The notes under the pieces are model-generated. The model worked only from the letters and a program-made list of their open reading frames with translations, had not been told where the DNA came from and did not search any database. From Nostoc sp. PA-18-2419 (lineage in GTDB: Bacteria > Cyanobacteriota > Cyanobacteriia > Cyanobacteriales > Nostocaceae), in the NCBI RefSeq assembly GCF_005869855.1, contig NZ_SZNH01000009.1:20768-68442 (forward strand): a stretch of 47,675 bases of DNA, written 5' to 3'. The position numbers were made by a program, and so were the translations under genes. Below, piece after piece: positions 8,059 through 17,474 of the stretch; the stretch's first letter is position 1; each line of letters opens with the position of its first letter.

Positions 8059-8621
8059 ACTAAATTTCTCAACTTTAAAAAGTCAACTGCCGAGTTTTAA
8101 TTGACGAACGGCTAAAAAAGCCATTAAAACGTTACCTTAAAACTATTTGATGAGAATTTATATTAAAATTTTTTAAGCTCTAAGATTTTTGTAGCTTTTT
8201 ACACAAAAAAATACTTAAAAATGATAACTTTATATTCCTAATATTTTGATTTTTTGTTTTTCTCAGCTAAACTTTGCTTTATATTCTCAGGTTTGCGAAA
8301 AACTCAATATTTTATAGAAGCAGTATTTATTACTAAGCATTAAGATAATTTTTATTTGTGAACTCATACTCTATAAGACTCAAGACTAAGATAGAGGGGA
8401 CAAAAGAAAGAATTAGCTAAAATAAGTAAACTTTACTAGTAACGTAAAAATAAATACTAACTTCATGAAGAATTTACAATTATCAGTTTATTAGTTAAGT
8501 AGTTTTACGTAAAATTAACTTGATCTTGAATAAATTTATCAAGAAAATTAAAGAATGTTGAAATTGCTGAATCAAGTCTCAAGTGCTATTTTTTTGTTTG
8601 TTGTGTGGAGTGTTTAAAAAT
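8059..8621. other. AT-rich divergent promoter region between heme oxygenase and glmM
   Basis: No gene is visible. The region is strongly AT-rich with many runs of T and A, as expected for two divergent promoters. A 6-bp inverted repeat (cttgat 8519-8524, atcaag 8538-8543) lies ~80 bp upstream of the preferred glmM start, and the octamer acgtaaaa occurs twice (about 8442 and 8508). I cannot place -10/-35 boxes with confidence. Confidence 0.5.
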
Positions 8622-10091
8622 ATGGTTTCATCTGTAACTCGGACATCAGCGATTCCTGGGAATTCTGGTTTTGAAGCTAATGGATTGAGCAAAGGAATTG
8701 AGAGCAGTTTTGCACTGAATTTACTACCGCTACCAGCAAATCAGTTATTTGGCACAGATGGTATTCGCGGGCGAGTTGGAGAATTACTGAGTGCGCCGTT
8801 AGCATTGCAAATTGGTTTTTGGGCGGGTATTGTTTTACGTAATCATGCTACTGGTATAGGACCAGTAATTCTCGGACAGGATTCTCGAAACTCCAGCGAT
8901 ATGCTGGCAATGGCTTTGAGTGCAGGGTTAACAGCAGCGGGGTTAGAGGTTTGGTATTTGGGATTATGTCCCACTCCTTGTGTCGCCTATCTTACTAGTA
9001 TGACTGATGCCATAGGTGGAGTGATGATTTCTGCTAGTCACAACCCTCCAGAGGACAACGGCATTAAGGTTTTTGGTGCAGATGGTGGGAAGTTACCTCA
9101 ATTATTGCAGGCAGAAATTGAAGCGGGACTGCGTGGCAAGATATCAACTGCTACTGAGAATAATTGTGGACGGCATTACTCACGTTTGGAGTTAATTAGC
9201 CATTATGGCGAGGCATTAAAAAAACCCTTGGCTAGTAACCTGAATCTTCAAGGAATGAAGATTGTTTTAGACTTGGCATGGGGAGCAGCAGTAGGATTAG
9301 CACCAACAGTATTTACACAGATGGGTGCAGAGGTAATTTGCTTGCATAATGAAGCAGATGGCGATCGCATTAACGTTAACTGTGGTTCCACTCACTTAGA
9401 TATTCTGGCAGCAGCGGTACAAGAACACAACGCCGACTTAGGCTTTGCCTTTGATGGCGACGCCGATCGCGTCTTAGCAGTAGATAATACTGGCAGGCAA
9501 GTTAATGGCGATTACATTCTCTACCTCTGGGGACGCCACCTACAACAAAACCAACAACTGCCGGATAACTTGATTGTATCTACAGTCATGGCTAACTTAG
9601 GCTTTGAGAAAGCTTGGCAAGAAATTGGTGGTAAATTGATTCGCACCGCAGTCGGCGACCAATACGTGCAAGCCGAAATGGTGCGGACTGGGGGAATGCT
9701 AGGCGGCGAACAGTCGGGTCACATACTTTGCCGGCATTATGCCGTAACTGGGGATGGCTTATTAACAGCCTTACATCTAGCGGCTTTGGTAAAACAGGCC
9801 AATGTTTCCCTAGCAGAATTAGTAGAGCAAAGTTTCCAGACCTATCCTCAATTATTGCGGAACGTGCGAGTTACAGATCGCGATCGCCGTTTAGGATGGC
9901 AAGATTGCCAACCTCTGCAAAAAGCGATCGTTCTTGCTGAGGCTGCAATGGGTGATTCTGGTAGAATTTTAGTTCGCGCCTCTGGTACAGAACCAGTAAT
10001 CAGAGTTATGGTCGAAGCTGTTAATGCCGAACTTACCAACCACTGGACAAATGAATTAGTCTCGAAAGTCGAGCAACATCTGATGGACTAA
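8622..10091 (+). CDS. glmM: Phosphoglucosamine mutase
   Basis: GlmM converts glucosamine-6-phosphate to glucosamine-1-phosphate on the way to UDP-GlcNAc, for peptidoglycan and lipopolysaccharide. The protein has the alpha-D-phosphohexomutase four-domain layout. It starts [12 protein letters not shown], then has the active-site [12 protein letters not shown] loop (phospho-Ser at residue ~139 of this start), the Mg-binding DGDADR, a GGEQSGH sugar-binding loop and the C-terminal [12 protein letters not shown] phosphate-binding loop. I choose the ATG at 8622 because GGAG sits at 8607-8610 with proper spacing. A frame extension to GTG 8583 adds only 13 unlikely residues. Even so there is a ~40-residue N-terminal extension (Ser/Asn-rich) compared with E. 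coli GlmM, common in cyanobacteria. Confidence 0.95.
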   Translation: MVSSVTRTSAIPGNSGFEANGLSKGIESSFALNLLPLPANQLFGTDGIRGRVGELLSAPLALQIGFWAGIVLRNHATGIGPVILGQDSRNSSDMLAMALSAGLTAAGLEVWYLGLCPTPCVAYLTSMTDAIGGVMISASHNPPEDNGIKVFGADGGKLPQLLQAEIEAGLRGKISTATENNCGRHYSRLELISHYGEALKKPLASNLNLQGMKIVLDLAWGAAVGLAPTVFTQMGAEVICLHNEADGDRINVNCGSTHLDILAAAVQEHNADLGFAFDGDADRVLAVDNTGRQVNGDYILYLWGRHLQQNQQLPDNLIVSTVMANLGFEKAWQEIGGKLIRTAVGDQYVQAEMVRTGGMLGGEQSGHILCRHYAVTGDGLLTALHLAALVKQANVSLAELVEQSFQTYPQLLRNVRVTDRDRRLGWQDCQPLQKAIVLAEAAMGDSGRILVRASGTEPVIRVMVEAVNAELTNHWTNELVSKVEQHLMD

Positions 10092-10107
10092 CTTCGCTAA
10101 TATCTCA

Positions 10108-10122
10108 GCGTTTAAAAAACGC
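10108..10122 (+). terminator. Weak hairpin after glmM
   Basis: GCGTTT (10108-10113) pairs with AAACGC (10117-10122) 17 bp past the glmM stop. The stem is short and no U-tract follows, so termination here is only possible. Confidence 0.2.
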
Positions 10123-10310
10123 CAACTTTGATCATAGCTTCTAGAGATTAGCTAGCCTTGGTTATCTGTAGAAGCTGTAAAATTATTAGATTGTGTTTGT
10201 CTAATTACTGATTACAAAAACTGACTCCATCGCAATAATTTGTCCTAGCGTAGTCTGAATATGTTATTATTTGCTTCAAGATTCTTAGTTATTTAATCTC
10301 ATATAATTTA

Positions 10311-11078
10311 GTGCTTGTTTTTGTTATTCCACTCAAAAGCGCGCAAGTTTCCAATTCTTGGGAGCGTGTTACACAATTATTTGAAAGATGTCTGAAATCA
10401 GTTTGTAATCAAACTTCTCTTAATTTTCACGTTATTGTTGTTTGTCACGAAAAGCCTAAAATAGAATTCACTCATTCCCAGATTACATACATTACAGTTA
10501 ATTTTTCACCTCCAAAGGAGACTGACCCTGTAGCTAAAGGAGACACAGATAAAGGACGGAAAATATTAAAAGGATTGATTTATGCACATCAATTTTCTCC
10601 TACTCACACTATGACAGTTGATGCTGACGATTGTGTTAGTAAAAAGTTAGCCAAATTTATTGAACAACACCCTGATTCTAATGGATGGTTTTTAAACAAA
10701 GGTTATAAATATCAAGAAGGCAGTAGTTACATATATCTTAAAAGAAGCAATTTTTATAAAATGTGTGGTACTTGTAATATTATTCGATATGATTTGAATG
10801 ATTTGCCGCAGATTGCAGAATACGACCGTGGCTATGGATACTATAGATATTATATAGACCATGCCAAAGTCAGAGATATTTTAAAAAACAAAGCCCAAGC
10901 CATTAAATCATTACCATTTCCTGGTGCAGTTTACATTTTAGAAACAGGAGAAAATCTTTTTGATAATTCCAAAAGATTGAGATTTAGCATTTTTAATCGC
11001 AAATTCTTAAATCAATCAGTAAGAGATGAATTCGGATTGTACGACTTACAGCAATCCAAAGAAATTTGTCAACTATAA
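10311..11078 (+). CDS. Putative glycosyltransferase (GT-A-like) at the head of the polysaccharide cluster
   Basis: A 255-aa protein starting with GTG (no in-frame ATG nearby) and a family-2-like beginning (LVFVIPLKSAQVS, then LKSVCNQTSLNFHVIVVCHEKP). The strand-turn phrase TMTVDADDCVSKKL supplies the DxD-type metal and nucleotide-sugar site of GT-A enzymes. The later part (NGWFLNKGYKYQEG, CGTCNIIRYDL) matches the layout of short glycosyltransferases of capsule and exopolysaccharide clusters. There are no membrane helices, so it should act at the cytoplasmic face. It is followed closely by the polymerase gene, whose longest frame overlaps it by 13 bp, suggesting one transcript. The sugar and acceptor are unknown. 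Confidence 0.7.
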   Translation: MLVFVIPLKSAQVSNSWERVTQLFERCLKSVCNQTSLNFHVIVVCHEKPKIEFTHSQITYITVNFSPPKETDPVAKGDTDKGRKILKGLIYAHQFSPTHTMTVDADDCVSKKLAKFIEQHPDSNGWFLNKGYKYQEGSSYIYLKRSNFYKMCGTCNIIRYDLNDLPQIAEYDRGYGYYRYYIDHAKVRDILKNKAQAIKSLPFPGAVYILETGENLFDNSKRLRFSIFNRKFLNQSVRDEFGLYDLQQSKEICQL

Positions 11079-11113
11079 TAGATTCTTTGAGGCTGAAAGA
11101 CTACAGCATTACT

Positions 11114-12769
11114 ATGCCGAAAATCAAGTCAAAATCCCGGCGATCTAAAAACTCGAAAAAGCAGGCTCAAAAGGAAACTCCTACCCTCAGCCTTAAAGAA
11201 CAGTTAGCCAAAAAGCGCAAAGCAGCCCAAGCGCGTAAAGAACTCACCAGTTTACTCACCACCGCCACCTTTGGCGGTGTCTTCTTAGGCATTGTACTTT
11301 TTTTTGTAGCTGGAATTAAAGCAGCAATTCCTGGTGTTTTGGGGATAATTATCATATCACTTTCCTACAAATATCCTCGCCAAGCCCTATATGCCTTTAT
11401 CATTTACGTACCTGTTGGCGGTACTATCACTTACTACTTAGGTAATAGTCCCATACTCCAATTAGCTAAAGATGCTTTTTATATTCCAGCGCTTATTGGA
11501 CTTTGGCAGACTTGCCGTAAACAAGGGCTACCGATAATCATTCCCCAAGGCCTTAAAATTCCACTTTATATTGTTTTGGGTTGCTGTTTATTAACGCTAT
11601 TGTTTGTTAATGGTGGCCAGCAGTTTAACCCGCCTAGCGTGGGATTATTAGAAAAAGCAGAGAAAGAAATACCCTTAGGAATGGGAATTTTGGGACTGAA
11701 AGTACTTTTAGGCTATGTCCCCTTAATTGGTTGTGCTTACTATTTAATTCGCGATAAGCGTGATTTTCTATTTCTATCGCGCCTCCAAATTGGCCTCATA
11801 CTAATTTGCTGTGTGCTGGGATTTATTCAATACTTCTTATTACTAACTGGTATATGTAAAGGCACTAGAGGTCTTGAAGGAAATGCCCTATTTGTCACAT
11901 CACTAGAAGCCCGGTGTTACTTTGGGGGAGCACTCTTATATAGTCCTGAAGAAGGAGTGATTCGTCTACCAGGAACATTTGTAGCCCCTTGGCAATGGGC
12001 GTGGTTCTTAATTTCCAGCACCTTTTTTACCTTTGCTACTGGCTTCACCGATCCCTCGCTAATATGGCGGGTGGTCGGTTTAGGTTCTTTAGTGACAGTC
12101 TTTATCAATGCTGTAATCTCTGGGCAAAGAATCGCCTTAGCTTTAGTACCAACCTGCTTCGGGATTTTGCTATTGCTCACTGGACAAATTGGCAACCTCA
12201 AACGATTTATCCCCATAGGTATAGGACTTGCTTTAGTTTTGGGAATAGCAATGGTGACTAACCCTGCTGTTGTGCAAGAAAGAACCGAGAGTTTTACCAG
12301 TCGCTGGGACGCATCACCACCTCAAGATTTTATCGTTCAACAATTTGAAGAGAATTGGAAAAACGTAGATGGGCCATTGGGAAGTGGTTTAGGTCGAGCA
12401 ACTAACTCTGCCCGTGCAATGGGTAAAACTAAGTTGGTAGAAACCTATTACCCCAAAGTACTTTATGAAATTGGAATTGTTGGAGTACTAGCATTTTTGG
12501 GTTTAGTCACTACTTTAACAATTATTGCCTTTAAAACCTATCGCTCGATAAAAAACCGTAATTTCCGCAGTTACGGAGCAGCTTTATGGGTGTTTATATT
12601 GTTTATTAGCTATAACACTTACTACTATCCTTTAGATGTCGATCCAGTTGCTGTCTATTATTGGTTTTTTGCGGGAGTTCTTTTTAAATTACCAGAACTA
12701 GAAAAACAAGATCGAGAAGATGCCGACCCGAAGCAAAAAAACAAGAGAAAACGTCTAAAAACAATTTAA
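11114..12769 (+). CDS. hpsL: O-antigen ligase/polymerase-like membrane protein, HpsL-like
   Basis: A protein of about 551 aa with a strongly basic N-terminus (KSKSRRSKNSKKQAQ) and ten or more membrane segments. A long loop around residues 380-430 (RTESFTSRWDASPPQDFI, GPLGSGLGRATNSARAMG) is the kind of periplasmic loop that carries the active site in Wzy/WaaL-type polymerases and ligases. It resembles the protein named HpsL in the hormogonium polysaccharide cluster of Nostoc, needed for the motility slime of hormogonia; that match is from memory. The ATG at 11114 is preferred over TTG 11066, which would overlap the gene before and add a non-conserved stretch. A conserved tail phrase is SYNTYYYPLDVDPVAVYYW. 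The next gene begins 11 bp later. Confidence 0.75.
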   Translation: MPKIKSKSRRSKNSKKQAQKETPTLSLKEQLAKKRKAAQARKELTSLLTTATFGGVFLGIVLFFVAGIKAAIPGVLGIIIISLSYKYPRQALYAFIIYVPVGGTITYYLGNSPILQLAKDAFYIPALIGLWQTCRKQGLPIIIPQGLKIPLYIVLGCCLLTLLFVNGGQQFNPPSVGLLEKAEKEIPLGMGILGLKVLLGYVPLIGCAYYLIRDKRDFLFLSRLQIGLILICCVLGFIQYFLLLTGICKGTRGLEGNALFVTSLEARCYFGGALLYSPEEGVIRLPGTFVAPWQWAWFLISSTFFTFATGFTDPSLIWRVVGLGSLVTVFINAVISGQRIALALVPTCFGILLLLTGQIGNLKRFIPIGIGLALVLGIAMVTNPAVVQERTESFTSRWDASPPQDFIVQQFEENWKNVDGPLGSGLGRATNSARAMGKTKLVETYYPKVLYEIGIVGVLAFLGLVTTLTIIAFKTYRSIKNRNFRSYGAALWVFILFISYNTYYYPLDVDPVAVYYWFFAGVLFKLPELEKQDREDADPKQKNKRKRLKTI

Positions 12770-12780
12770 ATGCAATCAAA

Positions 12781-13944
12781 ATGGTAAAAGTTATTATAGG
12801 AGGTCAAAAACACCTCAGCATTCCTAACCTACCTCGTAATTCTCGGCATACACTCATTCGTCCTAAGCCTTTTCCGGCGGGCAGATATCCCATAGAAAAA
12901 ATTTGGTATCCTTTAGCTAGTTTTATTCCCTGGCAACCTTTATGGGAAAGATATCAAGCTATTCATTCTTTCAACAGAATTCTCTATACAAATAAACCTT
13001 GGTTTCTCACCTTTGAGGATCATCGTGTTTTATATAGAAATCCGAAAAATCAAGGTGAAGCAGCAATTTATGAATTATTAAATAATCGCTTGGCATTAGA
13101 AAATTGCCAAAAAATTATTGCTATTTCTGATTATGCCAAGTTGAGATTAACTAAGCGAATACAAGGTTGGAGTATAGAAGAAAAGGTAAATCAGAAAGTG
13201 GATGTGATTCATCCAAACTTTCCCATCAGGACTAACCAATCAAAACTTTATCAGGAAGACCAAAATCTCCAACTGGTATTTATTGGAAACCACGTTGCCC
13301 GTAAAGGTGGAATTGTTGCTTTAAGACTAGCGAAAAAAGCTGAGAAATTAGCTCTACCTATTACCATACATATAGTTTCTGAACTAGGACATGGTTCAGG
13401 AGTCCCGACTGATTTCCCCGATCGCAACAAATATTCAGCAGATTTAAAACTACTAAATTTAAATAACGTTGTCTTTCATAAAAATCTTCCTAATGAAAAA
13501 GTTCTTGAGTTACTATCCGAGAGTCATTTTCAATTAATGCCTACATTACATGATACCTATGGCTATAGTATTATCGAAGGTTTTTCTGTTGCCACTCCAG
13601 CAATTACAACAAATGTATGTGCCTTACCAGAATTCATTCGTCATAACGAAAATGGCTATATTTTAGAATTACCAATTAATGACATAAAGCACTGGGCTAA
13701 TTGGCTGCACGGAGAAAAAACCAAAACCAATGAATATTGGGAAATTGTCAATAGTACCTACGACTATTTAGCAGAGCAAGCATTACAACAAATCATGCAA
13801 TTTCTTGAGAGAAGTGATAAACGAGAACATTATGAATTTTTAAGTGCCGGAGCATTAGCTCAAGCGCAAATTGTACATAATTCCCAAAAGCAAAATGAGT
13901 TATTTGATAATTTATATGCGGCAGCAGGAGGAGGTATAAAATAG
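12781..13944 (+). CDS. Glycosyltransferase family 4-type protein
   Basis: 387 aa with a GT-B two-domain layout. The N-terminal half contains FLTFEDHRVLYRNP and CQKIIAISDYAKLR. The C-terminal half has the family-4 donor site: LVFIGNHVARKGG, HKNLPNEKVLELLSESHF, then EGFSVATPAITTNVCALPEFI with the acidic/Gly element contacting the nucleotide sugar. It lies 11 bp after the polymerase gene and before the HpsN-like gene, so its position would suit an hps-cluster transferase (possibly the gene called hpsM elsewhere, which I cannot confirm). The last ~20 residues end in an Ala/Gly-rich run (YAAAGGGIK). Predicted soluble or peripheral at the plasma membrane. Donor and acceptor unknown. Confidence 0.8.
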   Translation: MVKVIIGGQKHLSIPNLPRNSRHTLIRPKPFPAGRYPIEKIWYPLASFIPWQPLWERYQAIHSFNRILYTNKPWFLTFEDHRVLYRNPKNQGEAAIYELLNNRLALENCQKIIAISDYAKLRLTKRIQGWSIEEKVNQKVDVIHPNFPIRTNQSKLYQEDQNLQLVFIGNHVARKGGIVALRLAKKAEKLALPITIHIVSELGHGSGVPTDFPDRNKYSADLKLLNLNNVVFHKNLPNEKVLELLSESHFQLMPTLHDTYGYSIIEGFSVATPAITTNVCALPEFIRHNENGYILELPINDIKHWANWLHGEKTKTNEYWEIVNSTYDYLAEQALQQIMQFLERSDKREHYEFLSAGALAQAQIVHNSQKQNELFDNLYAAAGGGIK

Positions 13945-14020
13945 GTGGGGATAAGGGGAGATGGGGAGAAAAACTAATGACCAATGACTATTAAAATAGT
14001 AAAATTACTTAATAAAAATT

Positions 14021-15001
14021 ATGAATAATTGGCCTTTAATTACCGTGGTTATCCCGACATATGGTCGGGAGGAACCGCTACGGGATAGCATTGTAGATGT
14101 ACTCAAACAGGACTATCCGAATTTTGAAGTTTTAGTAGTAGATCAAACTGCAAAACACCAACCAGAAATTCAAGCTTACTTAGAACAAATGGCGGCGGCA
14201 GATAAAATTAAATGGTTGCAGTTAGATTGGGCGAGTTTGCCTGGGGCGCGTAATTATGCTGTACGGCGGTCATCTGGTGAAATAATATTATTTATTGATG
14301 ATGATGTTCAGCTAACACCTGGATTGTTAGCAGCCCATGCAAAAAATTATTTGCAAAATCAAGAGGTGGGGGCTGTTGCTGGACGGGTATTTGACAGAAT
14401 GAAATTGGGTGATTCTGGAGGAGATTTAGAGATTGAATATTTGCCTCCCGAAGCTATGGACCCAGGAATTGCTTGGTATCATATTGATTTAGTACATACT
14501 ATAAAACCCCAGCAAGTATTGACAGCAAGGGGTTGTAATATGTCTTTTCGTCGCGAAATTTTTACTAAGTATGGACTGAGTTTTGATGAGAGATTTCGCG
14601 GTAGTGCTGTGCGCGAAGAATCAGATTTTTGTTTGCGGGTGCGAGAAACCGGATATAAGATTTGGTATGACCCAGAAGCTCACTTAGTGCATTTAGGTGA
14701 AGAGACGGGTGGTTGTCATGATATTAGTATGCGATCGCTTAAATATCAACTCACGTTTTACCACAACCATTTTTTATTGGGGCTGAAAAACCTCACTGTT
14801 ACTCAAGCTTTACGCTTATACGCCCGTTTATTTGATTGTCACGTCTTGGGACGCCCACCTTGCCATAAAAGCGGTTCCCCAATCAAAATTATCACTCGCG
14901 GTATTTTTTACACTTTGGGCTTTTTCAAAGCCTTGGGTACTGTCATCCAATCAGTATGGAATGATGGTCAGATTTATACTCATTTGGATCAAAAAGTATA
15001 A
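14021..15001 (+). CDS. hpsN: Glycosyltransferase family 2, HpsN-like
   Basis: 326 aa with a clear GT-A fold. It starts TVVIPTYGREEPLRDSI, then has VLVVDQTAKHQPEI, LPGARNYAVRRSSGEIILF and the FIDDDVQL metal and nucleotide-binding site at ~92-99. The acceptor region reads TARGCNMSFRREIF and VREESDFCLRVRETGYKI (catalytic-type ED region). The C-terminal part has a short amphipathic or hydrophobic stretch (IFYTLGFFKALGTVI) that may attach it to the membrane. The family adds a sugar to a lipid-linked or growing polysaccharide chain. Neighbouring genes and overall sequence look like hpsN of the hormogonium polysaccharide cluster, an assignment made from memory. The 76-bp spacer before it is simple intergenic repeat sequence. 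Confidence 0.75.
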   Translation: MNNWPLITVVIPTYGREEPLRDSIVDVLKQDYPNFEVLVVDQTAKHQPEIQAYLEQMAAADKIKWLQLDWASLPGARNYAVRRSSGEIILFIDDDVQLTPGLLAAHAKNYLQNQEVGAVAGRVFDRMKLGDSGGDLEIEYLPPEAMDPGIAWYHIDLVHTIKPQQVLTARGCNMSFRREIFTKYGLSFDERFRGSAVREESDFCLRVRETGYKIWYDPEAHLVHLGEETGGCHDISMRSLKYQLTFYHNHFLLGLKNLTVTQALRLYARLFDCHVLGRPPCHKSGSPIKIITRGIFYTLGFFKALGTVIQSVWNDGQIYTHLDQKV

Positions 15002-15065
15002 GCATTGAGCATTAGGCAGATGAGGAGAAAAATAACTAACGGCCAATGACAAATAACAAATAAAA

Positions 15066-16241
15066 ATGAAAATTTTAGTTGCTAGTCACACTTATATTGT
15101 AGACCTCAACTGTGAAAAATTACGCGCTTTATCTCAATTAGAACCTGACATTGAAGTAACAGTTGTAGTTCCAAAGCGTTGGAATCCTGGTGGTGTGCAA
15201 AACAAAATCATTGAAACTGAATATCGTGATGAAGGATCATTTAAAATAGTTCCGGTTTCTAACTTCAGTCAAAATCATCAGGGACTTCTTACCTTTGGTA
15301 CTGATTTGATATCTTTATTAAAACAATTTCAGCCCCAAATCATCCAGGTAGAACAAGGGTCTAGAGGATTAGCTTACACTCAGATGATTACTCTAAATAA
15401 ACTTTTAGGTTTTAAGGCCAAAAACGTGTTTTTTACCTGGTGGAATCTACCGTATGAACTCAAATTACCAGTTGCTTTATTAGAAAAATATAACCTTAAC
15501 CATAGCCACGGAATTATTTCTGGTAATCAGGATGGGGCAGAAGTTTTGCGACAACGTGGATATCAAGGAGTAATCAAAGTTATGCCGCAATTAGGTGTAG
15601 ATGAACGTTTATTTACTCCCAAAGCACAACCAGAATTAGCAACTAGTTTAGGTATTAAAAAAGAAGAATTTATAGTGGGTTTTGTCGGGCGTTTTGTCCC
15701 AGAAAAGGGGTTATTAACGCTTTTAAAAGCTTTAGTGAGTTTAAAAAATCAACCTTGGAAATTACTTTTATTGGGACGAGGAGAATTACAAGCTGAACTA
15801 ACCAAAATTGCGATAGAAAATAATATTAAAGAACGGTTAATTTTGGTAGAAAGCGTCCCCCATAATCAGGTGACGAACTACATCAATTTAATGAGTACTT
15901 TGGTACTGCCTTCAGAAACAACTTATAAATTTAAAACCTTAACTTCTGTTGGTTGGAAAGAACAATTTGGTCATGTGCTAATTGAGGCTATGGCTTGTCA
16001 AGTACCTGTGATTGGTTCTGATTCTGGTGAAATTCCCTATGTAATTGGTGATGCTGGTCTAATTTTTCCTGAAGGTGATAGCCAAGCACTTGCTAATTGC
16101 TTGCTTCAATTAATGGAAAAACCAGATTTTGCTCGCACTCTTGGCGAAAGAGGTTATCACAAAGCAATGATTAAATACACAAATAAAGCTTTAGCTAAGC
16201 AGCAATTTAATTTTTATCAAGAGTTAGTTAATAGTCATTAG
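15066..16241 (+). CDS. hpsO: Glycosyltransferase family 4, HpsO-like
   Basis: 391 aa, GT-B fold. The N-terminal Rossmann half starts MKILVASHTYIVDLNCEKLR and contains VVVPKRWNPGG. The C-terminal half has the donor-site elements IVGFVGRFVPEKGLLTLL, KLLLLGRGELQAEL, and the EX7E-type segment EAMACQVPVIGSDSGEIPYV with the second acidic/Gly group GLIFPEGD. It transfers a sugar from a nucleotide donor with retention of configuration, typically GDP- or UDP-sugars. It is the fifth gene of the same-strand cluster and resembles hpsO from memory. Spacers on both sides are made of short degenerate repeats (caatgacaaataacaaat and similar) common between Nostoc genes. Confidence 0.75.
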   Translation: MKILVASHTYIVDLNCEKLRALSQLEPDIEVTVVVPKRWNPGGVQNKIIETEYRDEGSFKIVPVSNFSQNHQGLLTFGTDLISLLKQFQPQIIQVEQGSRGLAYTQMITLNKLLGFKAKNVFFTWWNLPYELKLPVALLEKYNLNHSHGIISGNQDGAEVLRQRGYQGVIKVMPQLGVDERLFTPKAQPELATSLGIKKEEFIVGFVGRFVPEKGLLTLLKALVSLKNQPWKLLLLGRGELQAELTKIAIENNIKERLILVESVPHNQVTNYINLMSTLVLPSETTYKFKTLTSVGWKEQFGHVLIEAMACQVPVIGSDSGEIPYVIGDAGLIFPEGDSQALANCLLQLMEKPDFARTLGERGYHKAMIKYTNKALAKQQFNFYQELVNSH

Positions 16242-16287
16242 TCATTGGTCTTTAGTGAATAATAAATGACTAATGATAAATAAAAAA

Positions 16288-17469
16288 ATGAAAATATTAC
16301 AAATTGTTCCCTCAATTTCTCTGATTTATGGCGGTCCTAGTCAAATGGTATTAGGATTAGCTCCAGCTTTGGTAAAAGAGGGAGTGGAAGTTACAATTCT
16401 CACAACTGATAGTAATGGCGATAGTGGTCAAATTCCCTTAGAAGTCCCTTTAAATCGTCCAATTAAACAAGATGGTTATGAAATAGTTTACTTTCGTTGT
16501 GCCCCATTTCGTCGTTATAAATTTTCTCTAGATTTAGTGAAATGGCTAAAACGTCATGCTCACGAGTTTGACCTAGCACATATTCATGCTTTATTTTCAC
16601 CCATAAGTAGTGCTGCGGCTATTATCTGTCGTCAGCAAAAATTACCTTATATTTTGCGTCCTTTGGGTACTCTCGATCCAGCTGATTTACGTAAAAAAAA
16701 GCAATTAAAACAGCTTTATATGGCAATTATCGAACGTCAAAATTTAGCTGGTGCGGCAGCGATTCATTTTACTAGCGAGCAAGAAGCTAAAATATCAGAG
16801 CGATTTGGAGTTTCGACGCCAGATTTGGTAATTCCTTTGGGTGTGAAAGAACAGGAGGTGAGTAAGGTAAAAAAGGGAGATATTGTGCATCAGCAATTCA
16901 ATATTCCTGTGGATATGCCGTTACTGCTGTTTATGTCACGAATTGACCCAAAAAAGGGGTTAAATTTGTTGATTCCGGCGCTAGAAAAACTATTAGCGGT
17001 TGGTTGTCAGTTTCATTTTGTTTTAGCTGGGACAAATCCTCAAGATCCAGATTACGAGCAAAAGATAATATCCCAAATTAAAAATTCACCACTACGATCG
17101 CACACTACAATAACTGGCTTTGTAACTGGTGAATTAAAAGCTAGTTTACTACAAGCTGCTGATTTGTTCGTCTTACCTTCCTACTATGAAAATTTTGGCA
17201 TTGCTGTAGCTGAAGCGATGTTAGCAGGAATACCCGTAGTCATTTCTGACCAAGTGCATATTTGTGAACAAATACGTGATAGTCAGTCTGGTTGGGTAGG
17301 TACAACAGAAGTTGAAGCACTCCTAGATTTACTACAAGCAGCTTTGGGAAATCCCGCAGAACGCCAACGCCGGGGATTAAACGCCCACAAATATGCTTAT
17401 ATAAATTTTAGCTGGGATGCGATCGCCAAGCAAACAATCCAAGCCTACCAGGAAATTCTGGCAAACTAA
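16288..17469 (+). CDS. hpsP: Glycosyltransferase family 4, HpsP-like
   Basis: 393 aa from the internal ATG at 16288. I prefer it over the ATG at 16273 because MKILQIVPSISLIYGG is the normal family start and the five residues before it come from an intergenic repeat. N-terminal motifs are YGGPSQMVLGLAPAL and AHIHALFSPISSAAA. C-terminal GT-B donor-site motifs are LLFMSRIDPKKGLNLLIPAL, LFVLPSYYENFGIAVAEAM and LAGIPVVISDQ. It ends the same-strand run of six polysaccharide genes and meets the next gene head-on with only a 5-bp gap. Family members add hexoses to exopolysaccharide repeat units. The HpsP name is a memory-based match. Confidence 0.75.
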   Translation: MKILQIVPSISLIYGGPSQMVLGLAPALVKEGVEVTILTTDSNGDSGQIPLEVPLNRPIKQDGYEIVYFRCAPFRRYKFSLDLVKWLKRHAHEFDLAHIHALFSPISSAAAIICRQQKLPYILRPLGTLDPADLRKKKQLKQLYMAIIERQNLAGAAAIHFTSEQEAKISERFGVSTPDLVIPLGVKEQEVSKVKKGDIVHQQFNIPVDMPLLLFMSRIDPKKGLNLLIPALEKLLAVGCQFHFVLAGTNPQDPDYEQKIISQIKNSPLRSHTTITGFVTGELKASLLQAADLFVLPSYYENFGIAVAEAMLAGIPVVISDQVHICEQIRDSQSGWVGTTEVEALLDLLQAALGNPAERQRRGLNAHKYAYINFSWDAIAKQTIQAYQEILAN

Positions 17470-17474
17470 TTAAT

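Noticed and set aside
8583-8621. GTG start of glmM at 8583
   Set aside because: The extra 13 residues are hydrophobic and unlike the family, and the ribosome-binding site fits the ATG at 8622.
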